A DNA stretch of 12,795 nt, from contig CANRMV010000019.1 in the NCBI GenBank assembly GCA_947631875.1, forward strand, positions 1-12,795, given 5' to 3'. Numbering within the stretch: position 1 is the first letter of the stretch; each line of letters begins with the position of its first letter. Shown piece by piece: positions 1-7,315 of this stretch. Source of the DNA: an uncultured Clostridia bacterium. GTDB taxonomy: Bacteria > Bacillota > Clostridia > Christensenellales > UBA1242. The notes under the pieces are model-generated. The model had not been told where the DNA came from and did no database searches. It was given only the letters and a program-made list of their open reading frames with translations. Both the position numbers and the translations under genes were made by a program.

Positions 1-1001
1 TCTTCGTTTTCGCTGCCAAGTTCAATTTCGCAAATTGCACGGTTTTTTGCAAAAGGATATATATCTATTTCATAATATTTATTGTTTCCCATTAAGCAAT
101 AACGCTCTTTTTTAATTTGATGTAAATTCGTTTCAGCCTCGCTGAGTAAAGTTAAATATTCTTGTTCCGAAATGCGTTTTTCGGTTTCAATTCGCGTCAT
201 TTCACCGATCCTCTTTTTTTGAGTTAATGTGAAAATGAAATTTTCGTTCATTCCACGTTGGCGCACCCGCCTTTCTTCGTTTTCTTTCGCGGTTAAATAG
301 GTTTGAATTATGTTGACTTTTCTGCAATTACTTAAACTTGCAAGTAGGCTTGGATCTGGTCTTTCAATCAAAAATTTTCTTTCTATTTCAAGTGGCGTTG
401 GTAAGCCCAAAAACAAACATATTTCGTTTATCAACCTTTTAACTTTGTTGTTGAAATCTGTTGAGTTGTCAATCACCCTGAAATGTGGATGCCCCACCCA
501 AACAGACATTGTTTTGGCATCTGCTTCAATCGCTTCTTGTAAATTTTCCATTCTTGCTTGATTGTTGATTTTACTGTAAAATTCCTCCGCACCTTTTGCT
601 GCTGTCACCAAGTGAAAAACTGCATCATAACCATCTCTTAAAGCAATTTCATTTGTGTTGAGTTCTTTAAGCAATTTTTGAAAGCCTTCCTCTCCCATGT
701 AGGCCTTGCAATCCATCGTGCCCCTGTCACACACCAACAAAACTTTTTCATCTGCCAAATCTTCACAATATTGCATGTAAAGTTTTTCTTTCTCCATTTG
801 AAGTTTTAAAACATTTCTTTCAAATTCATGATAGGTTCCACAATTTTGAGGACTTAGGTTGTTCATGATAAGTTCGGTGGCGCTTTCATTTAAAAACACC
901 ACTCTATACCCCATCTTTGTGAGCGCTTCATCCAGCCTGGCCAAACAAGTTGTTTTTCCTGCACATGGTCCGCCTGTGATTACAATTTTCTTTGCTTTCA
1001 T
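1..1001 (-). CDS. P-loop AAA ATPase/kinase fused to a CYTH domain, 3' end cut by the window
   Basis: The frame is open for 333 codons from ATG at 1001 and runs off the window edge. Residues 1-195 form a P-loop domain of the AAA_28/NadR-kinase-like type: Walker A GGPCAGKT at 10-17, a Walker-B-like strand LLVCDRG at 88-94, and a VWVGHPHFRVIDNS segment typical of the family. From about residue 203 a CYTH (triphosphate tunnel metalloenzyme) domain follows: the metal-binding ExExK signature EIERK is at 205-209, and later basic and acidic strands include RRVRQRG and the EIDIYPF / CEIELGSENE strands near the edge. CYTH enzymes bind or hydrolyse triphosphates such as tripolyphosphate, thiamine triphosphate or nucleotides. 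The P-loop-CYTH pairing is, from memory, found in Firmicutes but has no settled function, so the substrate is unknown. There is no signal peptide, so it should be cytoplasmic. The start is supported by GGAGT at 1006-1010. The last few dozen residues are probably missing. Confidence 0.88.
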   Translation of the reverse strand, partial: MKAKKIVITGGPCAGKTTCLARLDEALTKMGYRVVFLNESATELIMNNLSPQNCGTYHEFERNVLKLQMEKEKLYMQYCEDLADEKVLLVCDRGTMDCKAYMGEEGFQKLLKELNTNEIALRDGYDAVFHLVTAAKGAEEFYSKINNQARMENLQEAIEADAKTMSVWVGHPHFRVIDNSTDFNNKVKRLINEICLFLGLPTPLEIERKFLIERPDPSLLASLSNCRKVNIIQTYLTAKENEERRVRQRGMNENFIFTLTQKKRIGEMTRIETEKRISEQEYLTLLSEAETNLHQIKKERYCLMGNNKYYEIDIYPFAKNRAICEIELGSENE

Positions 1002-1020
1002 TTTTACTCCAATTACTCAA

Positions 1021-1029
1021 ATTATATCA
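1021..1029 (-). promoter_or_regulatory. Extended -10 promoter of the P-loop/CYTH gene
   Basis: On the minus strand this reads TGATATAAT, a perfect TATAAT with an upstream TGn extension. No good -35 is visible 17 bases upstream because that stretch is the U-tract of the preceding terminator, so an extended -10 would have to suffice. The expected transcription start is near 1014, leaving a leader of about a dozen bases with the GGAG ribosome site. Confidence 0.6.
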
Positions 1030-1036
1030 TAGAATT

Positions 1037-1064
1037 AAAAAAAAGACTTAATATTTTTAAGTCT
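1037..1064 (-). terminator. Intrinsic terminator of the rhamnose operon
   Basis: Read on the minus strand, AGACTTAA (1064-1057) pairs with TTAAGTCT (1051-1044) around a 5-base loop, followed by seven T (1043-1037). It begins 12 bases after the stop of the last glycosyltransferase. The stem is AT-rich, so efficiency may be modest. Confidence 0.7.
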
Positions 1065-1075
1065 AAATCAAAAAA

Positions 1076-2002
1076 TTAAAATTTTTTAAACGAAATTAAA
1101 AATTTGTTGTAGTTCCTTGTGGATTTGCAAACAACCGTTTTTGAAATGTATTTTTTTAATTGCTTTCTTACAGGCCTATAAAATTTATATAGGCAAATCA
1201 TATCAACAAACTTTTTTTCTTCGTCTTTTAAATCGTCATAAAAATAATATTTCAAATTTAACGCTTCTCTAAAACGCATACTTTTACATTCATGTTTAAA
1301 AAAGTTGGCGATTGCTTTCATGATGCTTTTTAAACTTGATTTGTTGTAGCCGCATTCATTGTTTCCGTGCTGACGATAAAGAATTTGAGAATCTCGGCTG
1401 AAATGGACTTCCCCCAAAGCGCTTGCCAAAACATTAAGCGTGTAGTCATGATAATGAACCATATCTGGTGCAAGCACTGAAAAACATTCCTTTAATTTAT
1501 TATTGAATATTGTTGTTAGCCCCGACACCATGTTCATCATTAAATTCTCTGCCAATCTATTTTTTGGCTTTTCTATATAATTTGTCAAAGTTTTTGTTGT
1601 GATTACTTTCAAATCTTGATTGACAACAGTAAGAGAAGTGAAATAAAGTTGTGGCTTTGTATTGTCTTGTGCTTCAAGGCAATTCACGCCATTTATAAGT
1701 TTTTTTGGAAGCCAAACATCGTCTTGGTCACAACAAGCATAATAATCCGCCTTTGGCGCATTTTTAATTAGCCATGAAAAACTTTTCGCCCAACCAATGT
1801 TTTCACCAATGGTTAAAGTAAGTTTTCCTTCTTTTTCATATTCTTTCAAAATGTCCAATGTGGAGTCAGAACTACCGTCATCTCTTACAAACAATTTAAC
1901 TGTGACATCTTCTTGGGAAAAAACGCTTTCCAGTTGCTCTCGCAAAAATTTCTCACCGTTATAAGTGCTTAACAGAACACAAACTATTTTTTTTGAATTC
2001 AT
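1076..2002 (-). CDS. Family-2 glycosyltransferase, probable rhamnosyltransferase (last gene of rhamnose operon)
   Basis: A 308-residue GT-A glycosyltransferase. The nucleotide-binding start VCVLLSTYNGEKFL lies at residues 7-20, DDGSSD at 41-46, and the metal-binding DxD-type motif CDQDDVW at 91-97. Length and motifs match GT2 enzymes annotated as alpha-1,3-rhamnosyltransferases (RgpB/RfbG-like); rhamnose as donor is inferred from the upstream rfbADBC genes. No transmembrane segment is evident, so it should act at the cytoplasmic face of the membrane. It is a tandem paralogue of the gene at 2011-2883, with near-identical blocks such as VKLFVRDDGS and SFSWLIKNAP. The start is well supported: AGGAGGG lies just ahead of ATG, overlapping the TAG stop of the previous gene with only 8 bases between the genes, which suggests translational coupling. 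Linkage specificity cannot be read from sequence. Confidence 0.9.
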   Translation of the reverse strand: MNSKKIVCVLLSTYNGEKFLREQLESVFSQEDVTVKLFVRDDGSSDSTLDILKEYEKEGKLTLTIGENIGWAKSFSWLIKNAPKADYYACCDQDDVWLPKKLINGVNCLEAQDNTKPQLYFTSLTVVNQDLKVITTKTLTNYIEKPKNRLAENLMMNMVSGLTTIFNNKLKECFSVLAPDMVHYHDYTLNVLASALGEVHFSRDSQILYRQHGNNECGYNKSSLKSIMKAIANFFKHECKSMRFREALNLKYYFYDDLKDEEKKFVDMICLYKFYRPVRKQLKKYISKTVVCKSTRNYNKFLISFKKF

Positions 2003-2010
2003 AAACCCTC

Positions 2011-2883
2011 CTACAATCTATTTAATCTCAATAGGTTTAATGTGTAATTTCTCACAAATTTGCTGGAAATGTTGTTTTTTATATATTTTTTCAACTCTTT
2101 CTTTGATTTTTTGTCACTTTTATATGAAACCATTAAATCTATAAATTTCTGATTTTCTTCTGAAAGGCGCGAATAACACAAACTTTTAAAATTTAAAGCC
2201 TCTTTGTAGCGAACGCTTTTTGTTTCTCTTGTAAAAAAACTTCCCATTGATTTAATAAAATTTTTTAGGTTGCCACTGTAATAGCCTATGGTGTTGTGCC
2301 CATGTTGCCTGTAAAGTGTTTGAGGATTTTCATCATCAAAATAAACTTTGCCAAGTCCGCATGCCAAAGTTGACAATGTGTAATCATGAGAGAGAATGTT
2401 GTCCACATTTATCTTTGCATATTCCAGCTTTAATGCATTATTGAAAATTGTTGAGCAACCATAAACCATATTAAACAACAAATTTTCCGCAAAGCGATTT
2501 TTTGCAATTTTTGCATAATGCTTGTGGCTGTCTCGCGTGATTTCTTTTAAATTTTTGTCAGACACAATGACTGTGGAAAAATATAATTTAGGCAAACTGA
2601 AATCGTCCGCTTCCATCATCGTCACGCCCTTTATAAGTTTTTTTGGCAGCCAAAAATCATCTTGGTCACAACAAGCATAATATTCGCTTTCTGGCGCATT
2701 TTTAATTAACCAAGAAAAACTTTTTTTAAAACCCACATTTTCTCCAACGGTAAGTTGGAGTTTTCCTTGTTGTTCGTATTTTTTTAAAATGTCAACTGTT
2801 CCATCTGTGCTTCCGTCATCTCGGACAAAAAGTTTCACATTCACATCTTCTTGCGCCAAAACGCTTTCAATTTGTTGCTCCAA
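2011..2883 (-). CDS. Family-2 glycosyltransferase, probable rhamnosyltransferase, lacking a normal start codon
   Basis: A GT-A glycosyltransferase closely related to its downstream neighbour. The only conventional start in the open frame (2011-2967) is a TTG at 2881-2883, which has no ribosome binding site and would remove the first beta strand and part of the nucleotide-binding site. The codons upstream of that TTG still encode the conserved NVCVLLSTYNGEKF segment, so the real domain begins near position 2922, inside the 3' end of rfbC. From the TTG onward the protein has FVRDDGSTDG, the CDQDDFW metal motif and the same C-terminal region as the paralogue. No ATG, GTG, TTG, CTG or ATT codon precedes the domain before the in-frame TGA at 2968-2970. 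The domain is in the -1 frame relative to rfbC, across a run of nine A. It could be made as an RfbC-GT fusion by slippage, be recently inactivated, or reflect a homopolymer error. Confidence 0.8.
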   Translation of the reverse strand: MEQQIESVLAQEDVNVKLFVRDDGSTDGTVDILKKYEQQGKLQLTVGENVGFKKSFSWLIKNAPESEYYACCDQDDFWLPKKLIKGVTMMEADDFSLPKLYFSTVIVSDKNLKEITRDSHKHYAKIAKNRFAENLLFNMVYGCSTIFNNALKLEYAKINVDNILSHDYTLSTLACGLGKVYFDDENPQTLYRQHGHNTIGYYSGNLKNFIKSMGSFFTRETKSVRYKEALNFKSLCYSRLSEENQKFIDLMVSYKSDKKSKKELKKYIKNNISSKFVRNYTLNLLRLNRL

Positions 2884-2906
2884 AAACTTTTCGCCGTTGT
2901 AGGTGC

Positions 2907-3488
2907 TTAAAAGGACGCAGACGTTTTTAGCGTTTTTTTTTGAAAATCTTTTAGGCTTGGATGTTTCTCATCCTTTGGGGACAAGATAACCTTTTTCAAA
3001 TCTATATAATCTCCCCAATTTATGTTAAGGTCTGGGTCATCCCATTTTATTCCAACCTCTCCTTCTTTGCACCAATAATCGTCACATTTATAGGAAAAGA
3101 TGGCTTCATTTGAAATGACACAAAAGCCGTGTGCAAATCCGTGTGGAATATAGAACATTTTTTTATTCTTTTCTGTTAGCAACACACCAACCCATTTTCC
3201 AAAAGTTGGGCTGTTTTTTCTTAAATCCACCGCAACATCATAAACTTCACCCTTAACAACTCTCACAAGTTTTGCTTGTGGGTGAATGGTTTGAAGGTGC
3301 ATTCCTCTGAGAACATTTTTGCAAGACTTGCTTTCATTATCTTGAACAAATTTTGTTTTTATTCCAACTTGTTCAAGGTCTTTTTCGTTGAATGTTTCCA
3401 TAAAATATCCCCTGTCGTCATCAAAGACGGCAGGCTCAATAACCATTAGCCCGTCAATGTCAAACTTTTCCACATTCTTAATTATCAT
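2907..3488 (-). CDS. rfbC: dTDP-4-dehydrorhamnose 3,5-epimerase
   Basis: RmlC-type cupin epimerase, 193 residues; it converts dTDP-4-keto-6-deoxy-D-glucose to the L-lyxo form, the third step of dTDP-L-rhamnose synthesis. Recognisable features are the RGYF segment at 26-29, LRGMHLQ with the catalytic His64, the QAKLVRVVKGEVYDVAVDLR strands at 71-90, FYIPHGFAHGFCV at 112-124, and the catalytic-type Tyr133 in FSYKCDDYW. The start ATG overlaps the rfbB stop in an ATGA arrangement, so translation is probably coupled. Residues to about HPSLKDFQ match the usual family end; the last ten or so (KKTLKTSASF) are read out of frame from sequence that encodes the next glycosyltransferase, which suggests that rfbC lost its original stop when the two genes became joined. 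Confidence 0.95.
   Translation of the reverse strand: MIIKNVEKFDIDGLMVIEPAVFDDDRGYFMETFNEKDLEQVGIKTKFVQDNESKSCKNVLRGMHLQTIHPQAKLVRVVKGEVYDVAVDLRKNSPTFGKWVGVLLTEKNKKMFYIPHGFAHGFCVISNEAIFSYKCDDYWCKEGEVGIKWDDPDLNINWGDYIDLKKVILSPKDEKHPSLKDFQKKTLKTSASF
2933..2941 (-). other. A9 slippery tract at the rfbC/glycosyltransferase junction
   Basis: The minus strand reads C-A9-CG. In the rfbC frame the codons are CAA AAA AAA ACG, which contain a perfect A_AAA_AAA heptamer. A -1 shift there continues AAC GCT AAA AAC GTC TGC, directly into the glycosyltransferase beta-1 strand. One extra A in the transcript or genome would do the same. In the zero frame rfbC stops at 2907, about 11 codons after the run. 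Confidence 0.65.
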
Positions 3489-4507
3489 TTATTTTTCCCC
3501 TTATTTGAAAGATTTTCAAGCCATTGCGTGTTGTCTTTATACCAATCCAACGTTTTAACTATTCCATCCTCAAACTTAGTTTCTGGTCTCCAACCAAGAT
3601 CTCTGCGAATTTTGGTTGGGTCAATTGCATAACGCCTATCATGCCCCAATCTATCTGTTACATGAGTTATTAAATCCGTTGAGCATTTTGGATTGATGTT
3701 TTCATGCACATATTTAATAACGGCTTGAACAATTTCCATATTGGTTTTTTCATTGTGTCCGCCAATGTTATAAACTTCGCCAACTTTGGCATTGTGAAGA
3801 ACCATATCTATTGCTTTGCAATGGTCGTCAACATAAAGCCAATCTCTCACCTGAAAACCATCACCATAAACAGGAATAGGTTTTAAGTTGCAGCAGCAAT
3901 CAAAAATTTTTGGAATCAACTTTTCAGGGTATTGATATGGGCCATAATTGTTTGAACATCTTGTGATGTTTGCTGGGAAGTTGTAGGTGTCAACATATGC
4001 TTTAACCAACAAATCAGCGCCAGCCTTGCTTGAAGAATATGGGCTGTGTGGGTCTAACCTTGTTTTTTCTGTGAAGAAAGTTGTTGGGTCGTTGGTCAAT
4101 GCGCCATAAACCTCATCGGTTGAAACTTGCAAATATTTTTTTCCTTCCTTGCCTTCCCAAGCCTGTTTGGCAACATGCAACAATGTTGCAGTTCCAAGAA
4201 CATTTGTTCTTGTGAAAATCACTGGGCCGGAAATGCTGCGGTCAACATGGCTTTCTGCGGCAAAATGCACAACATAGTCCACATCATATTTTTGGAATAT
4301 CTCGGCAATTCCTTTTTCATCACATATGTCGGCTTTCACAAATTTATATCTTGGTTCATCCTTAAACTTTTTCAAATTTTCAGGATTTCCAGCATAGGTT
4401 AAGTTGTCAACATTGATAATCCTTATGTCTGGATGGTTCTTGAACATATAATGTATAAAATTTGAACCAATAAATCCGCATCCGCCTGTTACTAAATAAG
4501 TTTTCAT
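3485..4507 (-). CDS. rfbB: dTDP-glucose 4,6-dehydratase
   Basis: RmlB, 340 residues, an NAD-dependent extended short-chain dehydrogenase; it converts dTDP-glucose to dTDP-4-keto-6-deoxyglucose, the second rhamnose step and the branch point to many deoxy- and amino-sugars. Visible signatures: Rossmann motif TGGCGFIG at 7-14, the HFAAESHVDRS block at 81-91 typical of the dehydratases, catalytic Thr130-Asp131-Glu132 in STDEVYG, and the YxxxK pair Tyr157/Lys161 in PYSSSK. Length is normal for the family. AGAGAGGA lies about 8 bases before ATG. It follows rfbD by 32 bases and overlaps rfbC by four. In this window its product could also have fed the aminotransferase now broken at 8211-9379. Confidence 0.97.
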   Translation of the reverse strand: MKTYLVTGGCGFIGSNFIHYMFKNHPDIRIINVDNLTYAGNPENLKKFKDEPRYKFVKADICDEKGIAEIFQKYDVDYVVHFAAESHVDRSISGPVIFTRTNVLGTATLLHVAKQAWEGKEGKKYLQVSTDEVYGALTNDPTTFFTEKTRLDPHSPYSSSKAGADLLVKAYVDTYNFPANITRCSNNYGPYQYPEKLIPKIFDCCCNLKPIPVYGDGFQVRDWLYVDDHCKAIDMVLHNAKVGEVYNIGGHNEKTNMEIVQAVIKYVHENINPKCSTDLITHVTDRLGHDRRYAIDPTKIRRDLGWRPETKFEDGIVKTLDWYKDNTQWLENLSNKGKNK

Positions 4508-4539
4508 AATTTTATCCTCTCTTTTTTGTTAAAATATTT

Positions 4540-5418
4540 TTATTGAATTTGTGAAATAAAAGTTTTCAGCGCCTCTTGCCAAGGTCTCATGTAGTTTAGC
4601 CCCAAACTTTTAAGCCCCAAATTTTCTAAAACCGAATATTTTGGCCTTTCGGCACGCGACTTAAACTCTTCGCTTGTCACCGGTGTGATCATGATGTCCT
4701 TTTTACACAACCTCATAATTTCTTGCGTGAATTCAAACCAAGTGCATTCCCCTTCGCCCGTGCAATGATAAGTTCCATAAACTTGTGTTTGCATAAGTTT
4801 CAAAGTTGTGTATGCCAAATCGTTTGCGTTTGTCGGCGTTCCTCTTTGGTCATTCACTACCCTCAATTCATCATGTGTTTTTGCCAAGTTTAACATCGTG
4901 TAAACAAAGTTTTTTCCATGTTTGCCATACAGCCAAGATGTCCTTATGATGAAATGTTTTGGACAGATTGAGCAAATCAACTGTTCGCCCGCAAATTTTG
5001 TTTTGCCATAAACAGTGACAGGGTTTGGAATGTCAAATTCTTTGTAAGGAACATTTGCTTTTCCGTCAAACACATAATCAGTGGAAAAGTGTATCAAAGT
5101 TGTGTTGAATTCCTTGCATACTCTTGCAAGATTGGAAACGCCAACTGTGTTCACCAAATAACAATTAAGATAATCATCCTCCGCTTTGTCAACTGCCGTG
5201 TAGGCACTACAATTTATTAAATAATCAAAGCCCTCTTTAACTTTATCATACAGTTGTTGATAATTGCAAATATCAACCTCATCAACATCGCATGCACAAA
5301 ATTCATAATTCTCCAAATCTATCTTGCCCAAATCGGCTTTTTTTGTGGAAAGAAGTTCAAGCATTTCTTGACCTAGTTGTCCCTTGCTTCCCAAAATCAA
5401 GATTTTTGTTTTCTTCAT
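4540..5418 (-). CDS. rfbD: dTDP-4-dehydrorhamnose reductase
   Basis: RmlD, 292 residues; it reduces dTDP-4-keto-L-rhamnose with NAD(P)H to dTDP-L-rhamnose, the last step of the pathway. The Rossmann motif GSKGQLG is at 10-16, the conserved HFSTDYVFDG block at 110-119, and the YxxxK catalytic pair at Tyr137/Lys141 in VYGKTK. The RTSWLYG and GTYHCTGEGECTWFEF segments are typical of the family. ATG at 5418 is well chosen, with GAGGAG six bases upstream. The first 62 bases lie inside the 3' end of rfbA in another frame, so the two are probably translationally coupled. Confidence 0.96.
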   Translation of the reverse strand: MKKTKILILGSKGQLGQEMLELLSTKKADLGKIDLENYEFCACDVDEVDICNYQQLYDKVKEGFDYLINCSAYTAVDKAEDDYLNCYLVNTVGVSNLARVCKEFNTTLIHFSTDYVFDGKANVPYKEFDIPNPVTVYGKTKFAGEQLICSICPKHFIIRTSWLYGKHGKNFVYTMLNLAKTHDELRVVNDQRGTPTNANDLAYTTLKLMQTQVYGTYHCTGEGECTWFEFTQEIMRLCKKDIMITPVTSEEFKSRAERPKYSVLENLGLKSLGLNYMRPWQEALKTFISQIQ

Positions 5419-6280
5419 AAATTCTCCTCAAATATTTGCCATAATCTGTGCTCTTTTGTTTTTCTGCCGCCTCCAACAGTTGCGTGCCGTTTATGTATCC
5501 CTTTCGATAAGCAATTTCTTCAAGGCAAGCCACATAACAGCCCGTTCTTGTTTGCACCATTTCAATAAAGTGCGAAGCATCAAGCATGTTTTTATGTGTT
5601 CCTGTGTCAAGCCAAGCAAAACCTCTTCCCAAGTTGTTTATTTTTGCTTTACCTCTTCTGATATATTCATTGTTTATTGACGTGATCTCAATTTCACCCC
5701 TTGCAGAAGGTTTAACATTTTCAGCAATTTTAACAACATCATTGTCATAGAAATACAATCCCGTAACCGCCAAATTGGATTTTGGAACTTCTGGTTTTTC
5801 TTCAATGGCAATAAGTTTGTTTGGATCATTTGGATCCAAAACAGCAACCCCAAAACTCTTTGGGTTTGGAACCATAAATCCATATAACTCGGCTCCCGTT
5901 TTAAGTTGTGCGCTTGCTTGAACCATTTTTGTTAAGTCATGGCCATAAAAAATGTTGTCCCCCAAAATCAGGCAAACATTATCGTTTCCAATAAATTCTT
6001 TGCCCAAAATGAAAGCGTCTGCAAGCCCCCTAGGTTTTTGTTGAACAACATATTGCAAATTTAGCCCCAACTGATGTCCATCTTTGAAAAGCTCTTCAAA
6101 GCCGGTTATATCTCTTGGTGTGCTTATAATCAAAATGTCCCTTATTCCGGCAAGCATCAAAACAGACAAGGGATAATAAATCATTGGCTTATCATAAATT
6201 GGAAGCATTTGTTTTGAACATGCCAATGTGGCAGGATACAGCCTTGTGCCAGCGCCTCCTGCAAGAATAATGCCTTTCAT
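5357..6280 (-). CDS. rfbA: Glucose-1-phosphate thymidylyltransferase
   Basis: RmlA, 307 residues; it joins dTTP and glucose-1-phosphate to give dTDP-glucose, the first and usually feedback-regulated step of dTDP-rhamnose synthesis. The nucleotidyltransferase signature LAGGAGTRLYPAT starts at residue 6, KQMLPIYDKP is at 23-32, the metal-binding Asp107 is in LGDNIFYG, and EEKP is at 159-162. AAGGAGAG lies just before ATG at 6280. It is the first gene of the operon, with a promoter at 6299-6327. The protein is about 15 residues longer than typical homologues: after YGKYLRRIYEENK the tail is read through the ribosome site and 5' end of rfbD, so the ancestral stop may have been lost. Confidence 0.96.
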   Translation of the reverse strand: MKGIILAGGAGTRLYPATLACSKQMLPIYDKPMIYYPLSVLMLAGIRDILIISTPRDITGFEELFKDGHQLGLNLQYVVQQKPRGLADAFILGKEFIGNDNVCLILGDNIFYGHDLTKMVQASAQLKTGAELYGFMVPNPKSFGVAVLDPNDPNKLIAIEEKPEVPKSNLAVTGLYFYDNDVVKIAENVKPSARGEIEITSINNEYIRRGKAKINNLGRGFAWLDTGTHKNMLDASHFIEMVQTRTGCYVACLEEIAYRKGYINGTQLLEAAEKQKSTDYGKYLRRIYEENKNLDFGKQGTTRSRNA

Positions 6281-6298
6281 AAATCTCTCCTTGCTTTA

Positions 6299-6327
6299 AA
6301 TGTAACATAAAATAAAGAAAAAGTAAA
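6299..6327 (-). promoter_or_regulatory. Promoter of the rfbADBC-glycosyltransferase operon
   Basis: On the minus strand: -35 TTTACT (6327-6322), a 17-base spacer and -10 TACATT (6304-6299) preceded by TG. It lies 18 bases from the rfbA ATG and points away from the plus-strand promoter that starts 28 bases further on. The boxes are imperfect, so the call is moderate. Confidence 0.5.
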
Positions 6328-6355
6328 GTAGTTTGTAAAAAAAACTTTAAAATGC

Positions 6356-6384
6356 TTGACTTAAAAAAGGCTTTTTATTATTAT
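6356..6384 (+). promoter_or_regulatory. Promoter of the plus-strand glycosyltransferase pair
   Basis: TTGACT (6356-6361), a 17-base spacer and TATTAT (6379-6384); each box is one mismatch from consensus. GGAGG at 6391-6395 and ATG at 6403 follow directly, so the predicted transcript begins at or next to the ribosome site. Confidence 0.65.
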
Positions 6385-6402
6385 TTTTTTGGAGGTTTTT
6401 GT

Positions 6403-7275
6403 ATGAACATCGCTGGATGTGTGGTTTTATATAATCCGACGGAAGCCATTTTGGAAAATGTGCAATCTTATTTGCCATTTTTAAAAAAATTGTATGTTAT
6501 TGACAATTCAACCAAGCCACATGAATATGCCGAAGAGCTTAAAAAATTGAAAAAAGTTGAATATGTTTCATTTGAAGGAAATAAAGGCATTGCTTTGGCT
6601 TTAAAAAAGGCAAGTGAGTTGGCAATCAAAGATAAATTTGACTTTCTTCTCACTATGGATCAGGACAGCAAATTTCCAACAGAAGACTTTCATTATTTGG
6701 AAGATTACATAAAAAATAATGATATGTCCAATGTGGCACAAGTTTGCATCAATTATGCGGGCAATCCGATAAAGCCAACAAAAGATGGCGAAAAGGCAAC
6801 GGGAATAAAAGTTGAATCCACAATCACCTCTGGCGCAATAACCAATTTGAAAAATTATCAGCAAACAGAAGGCTATGACGACAAACTTTTCATAGATTTT
6901 GTGGATTTTGATATATCTTGTAAATTTCAGGCAAAAGGATTTGATGTTGTATTGTTCCCCAATATTTGGCTGGACCACAACTTGGGAAGCGTTCAAACTT
7001 TTAATTTTCTCTTTTTTAAGATAAAAACACACATTTGGCCACCAATAAGGCAATATTACATGTTCAGAAATTATTATTGGCTTTTAAACAACAGACCAGA
7101 GGAATATTTGAAATTTTTTAAAGGCAAGGCGGGAATAAATCCTTGTGTGAAATGGGTTAGAATATTAACACAAAATCATCCAATAAAAAATTATAAAATG
7201 ATAAAATTGGGGCGAAAAGATGCGAAAGAGGGCAAACTTGGCTCTTTTGAAGAAAATCATCCAAACGGCATTTAA
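6403..7275 (+). CDS. Family-2 glycosyltransferase, rhamnosyltransferase-like (first of plus-strand pair)
   Basis: A 290-residue GT-A enzyme of the WbbL/RfbF-like rhamnosyltransferase type. Signatures are CVVLYNP at 6-12, VIDNS at 32-36, GNKGIA at 59-64 and the DxD-type motif MDQDSKFP at 85-92; DQDS is characteristic of this rhamnosyltransferase group. A later ITSGAITN segment and FPNIWLDHNLG complete the family pattern. The frame is open upstream to 6352, but ATG at 6403 is preferred: it has GGAGG seven bases upstream, lies correctly behind the promoter, and aligns exactly with the start of the paralogue at 7316. The product should add a sugar, probably rhamnose given rfbADBC next door, to a lipid-linked glycan at the inner membrane face. 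Acceptor and linkage cannot be determined. Confidence 0.9.
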   Translation: MNIAGCVVLYNPTEAILENVQSYLPFLKKLYVIDNSTKPHEYAEELKKLKKVEYVSFEGNKGIALALKKASELAIKDKFDFLLTMDQDSKFPTEDFHYLEDYIKNNDMSNVAQVCINYAGNPIKPTKDGEKATGIKVESTITSGAITNLKNYQQTEGYDDKLFIDFVDFDISCKFQAKGFDVVLFPNIWLDHNLGSVQTFNFLFFKIKTHIWPPIRQYYMFRNYYWLLNNRPEEYLKFFKGKAGINPCVKWVRILTQNHPIKNYKMIKLGRKDAKEGKLGSFEENHPNGI

Positions 7276-7315
7276 AACTCAGTTAAAATTTCATTAAAAT
7301 AAAAAAGGAGAAAAA

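Noticed and set aside
6601..7053. Open minus-strand frame of 150 codons opposite the plus-strand glycosyltransferase
   Set aside because: The sense frame carries all GT2 motifs. The antisense frame has no start signal and a random-looking, Cys/Ile/Phe-rich product.
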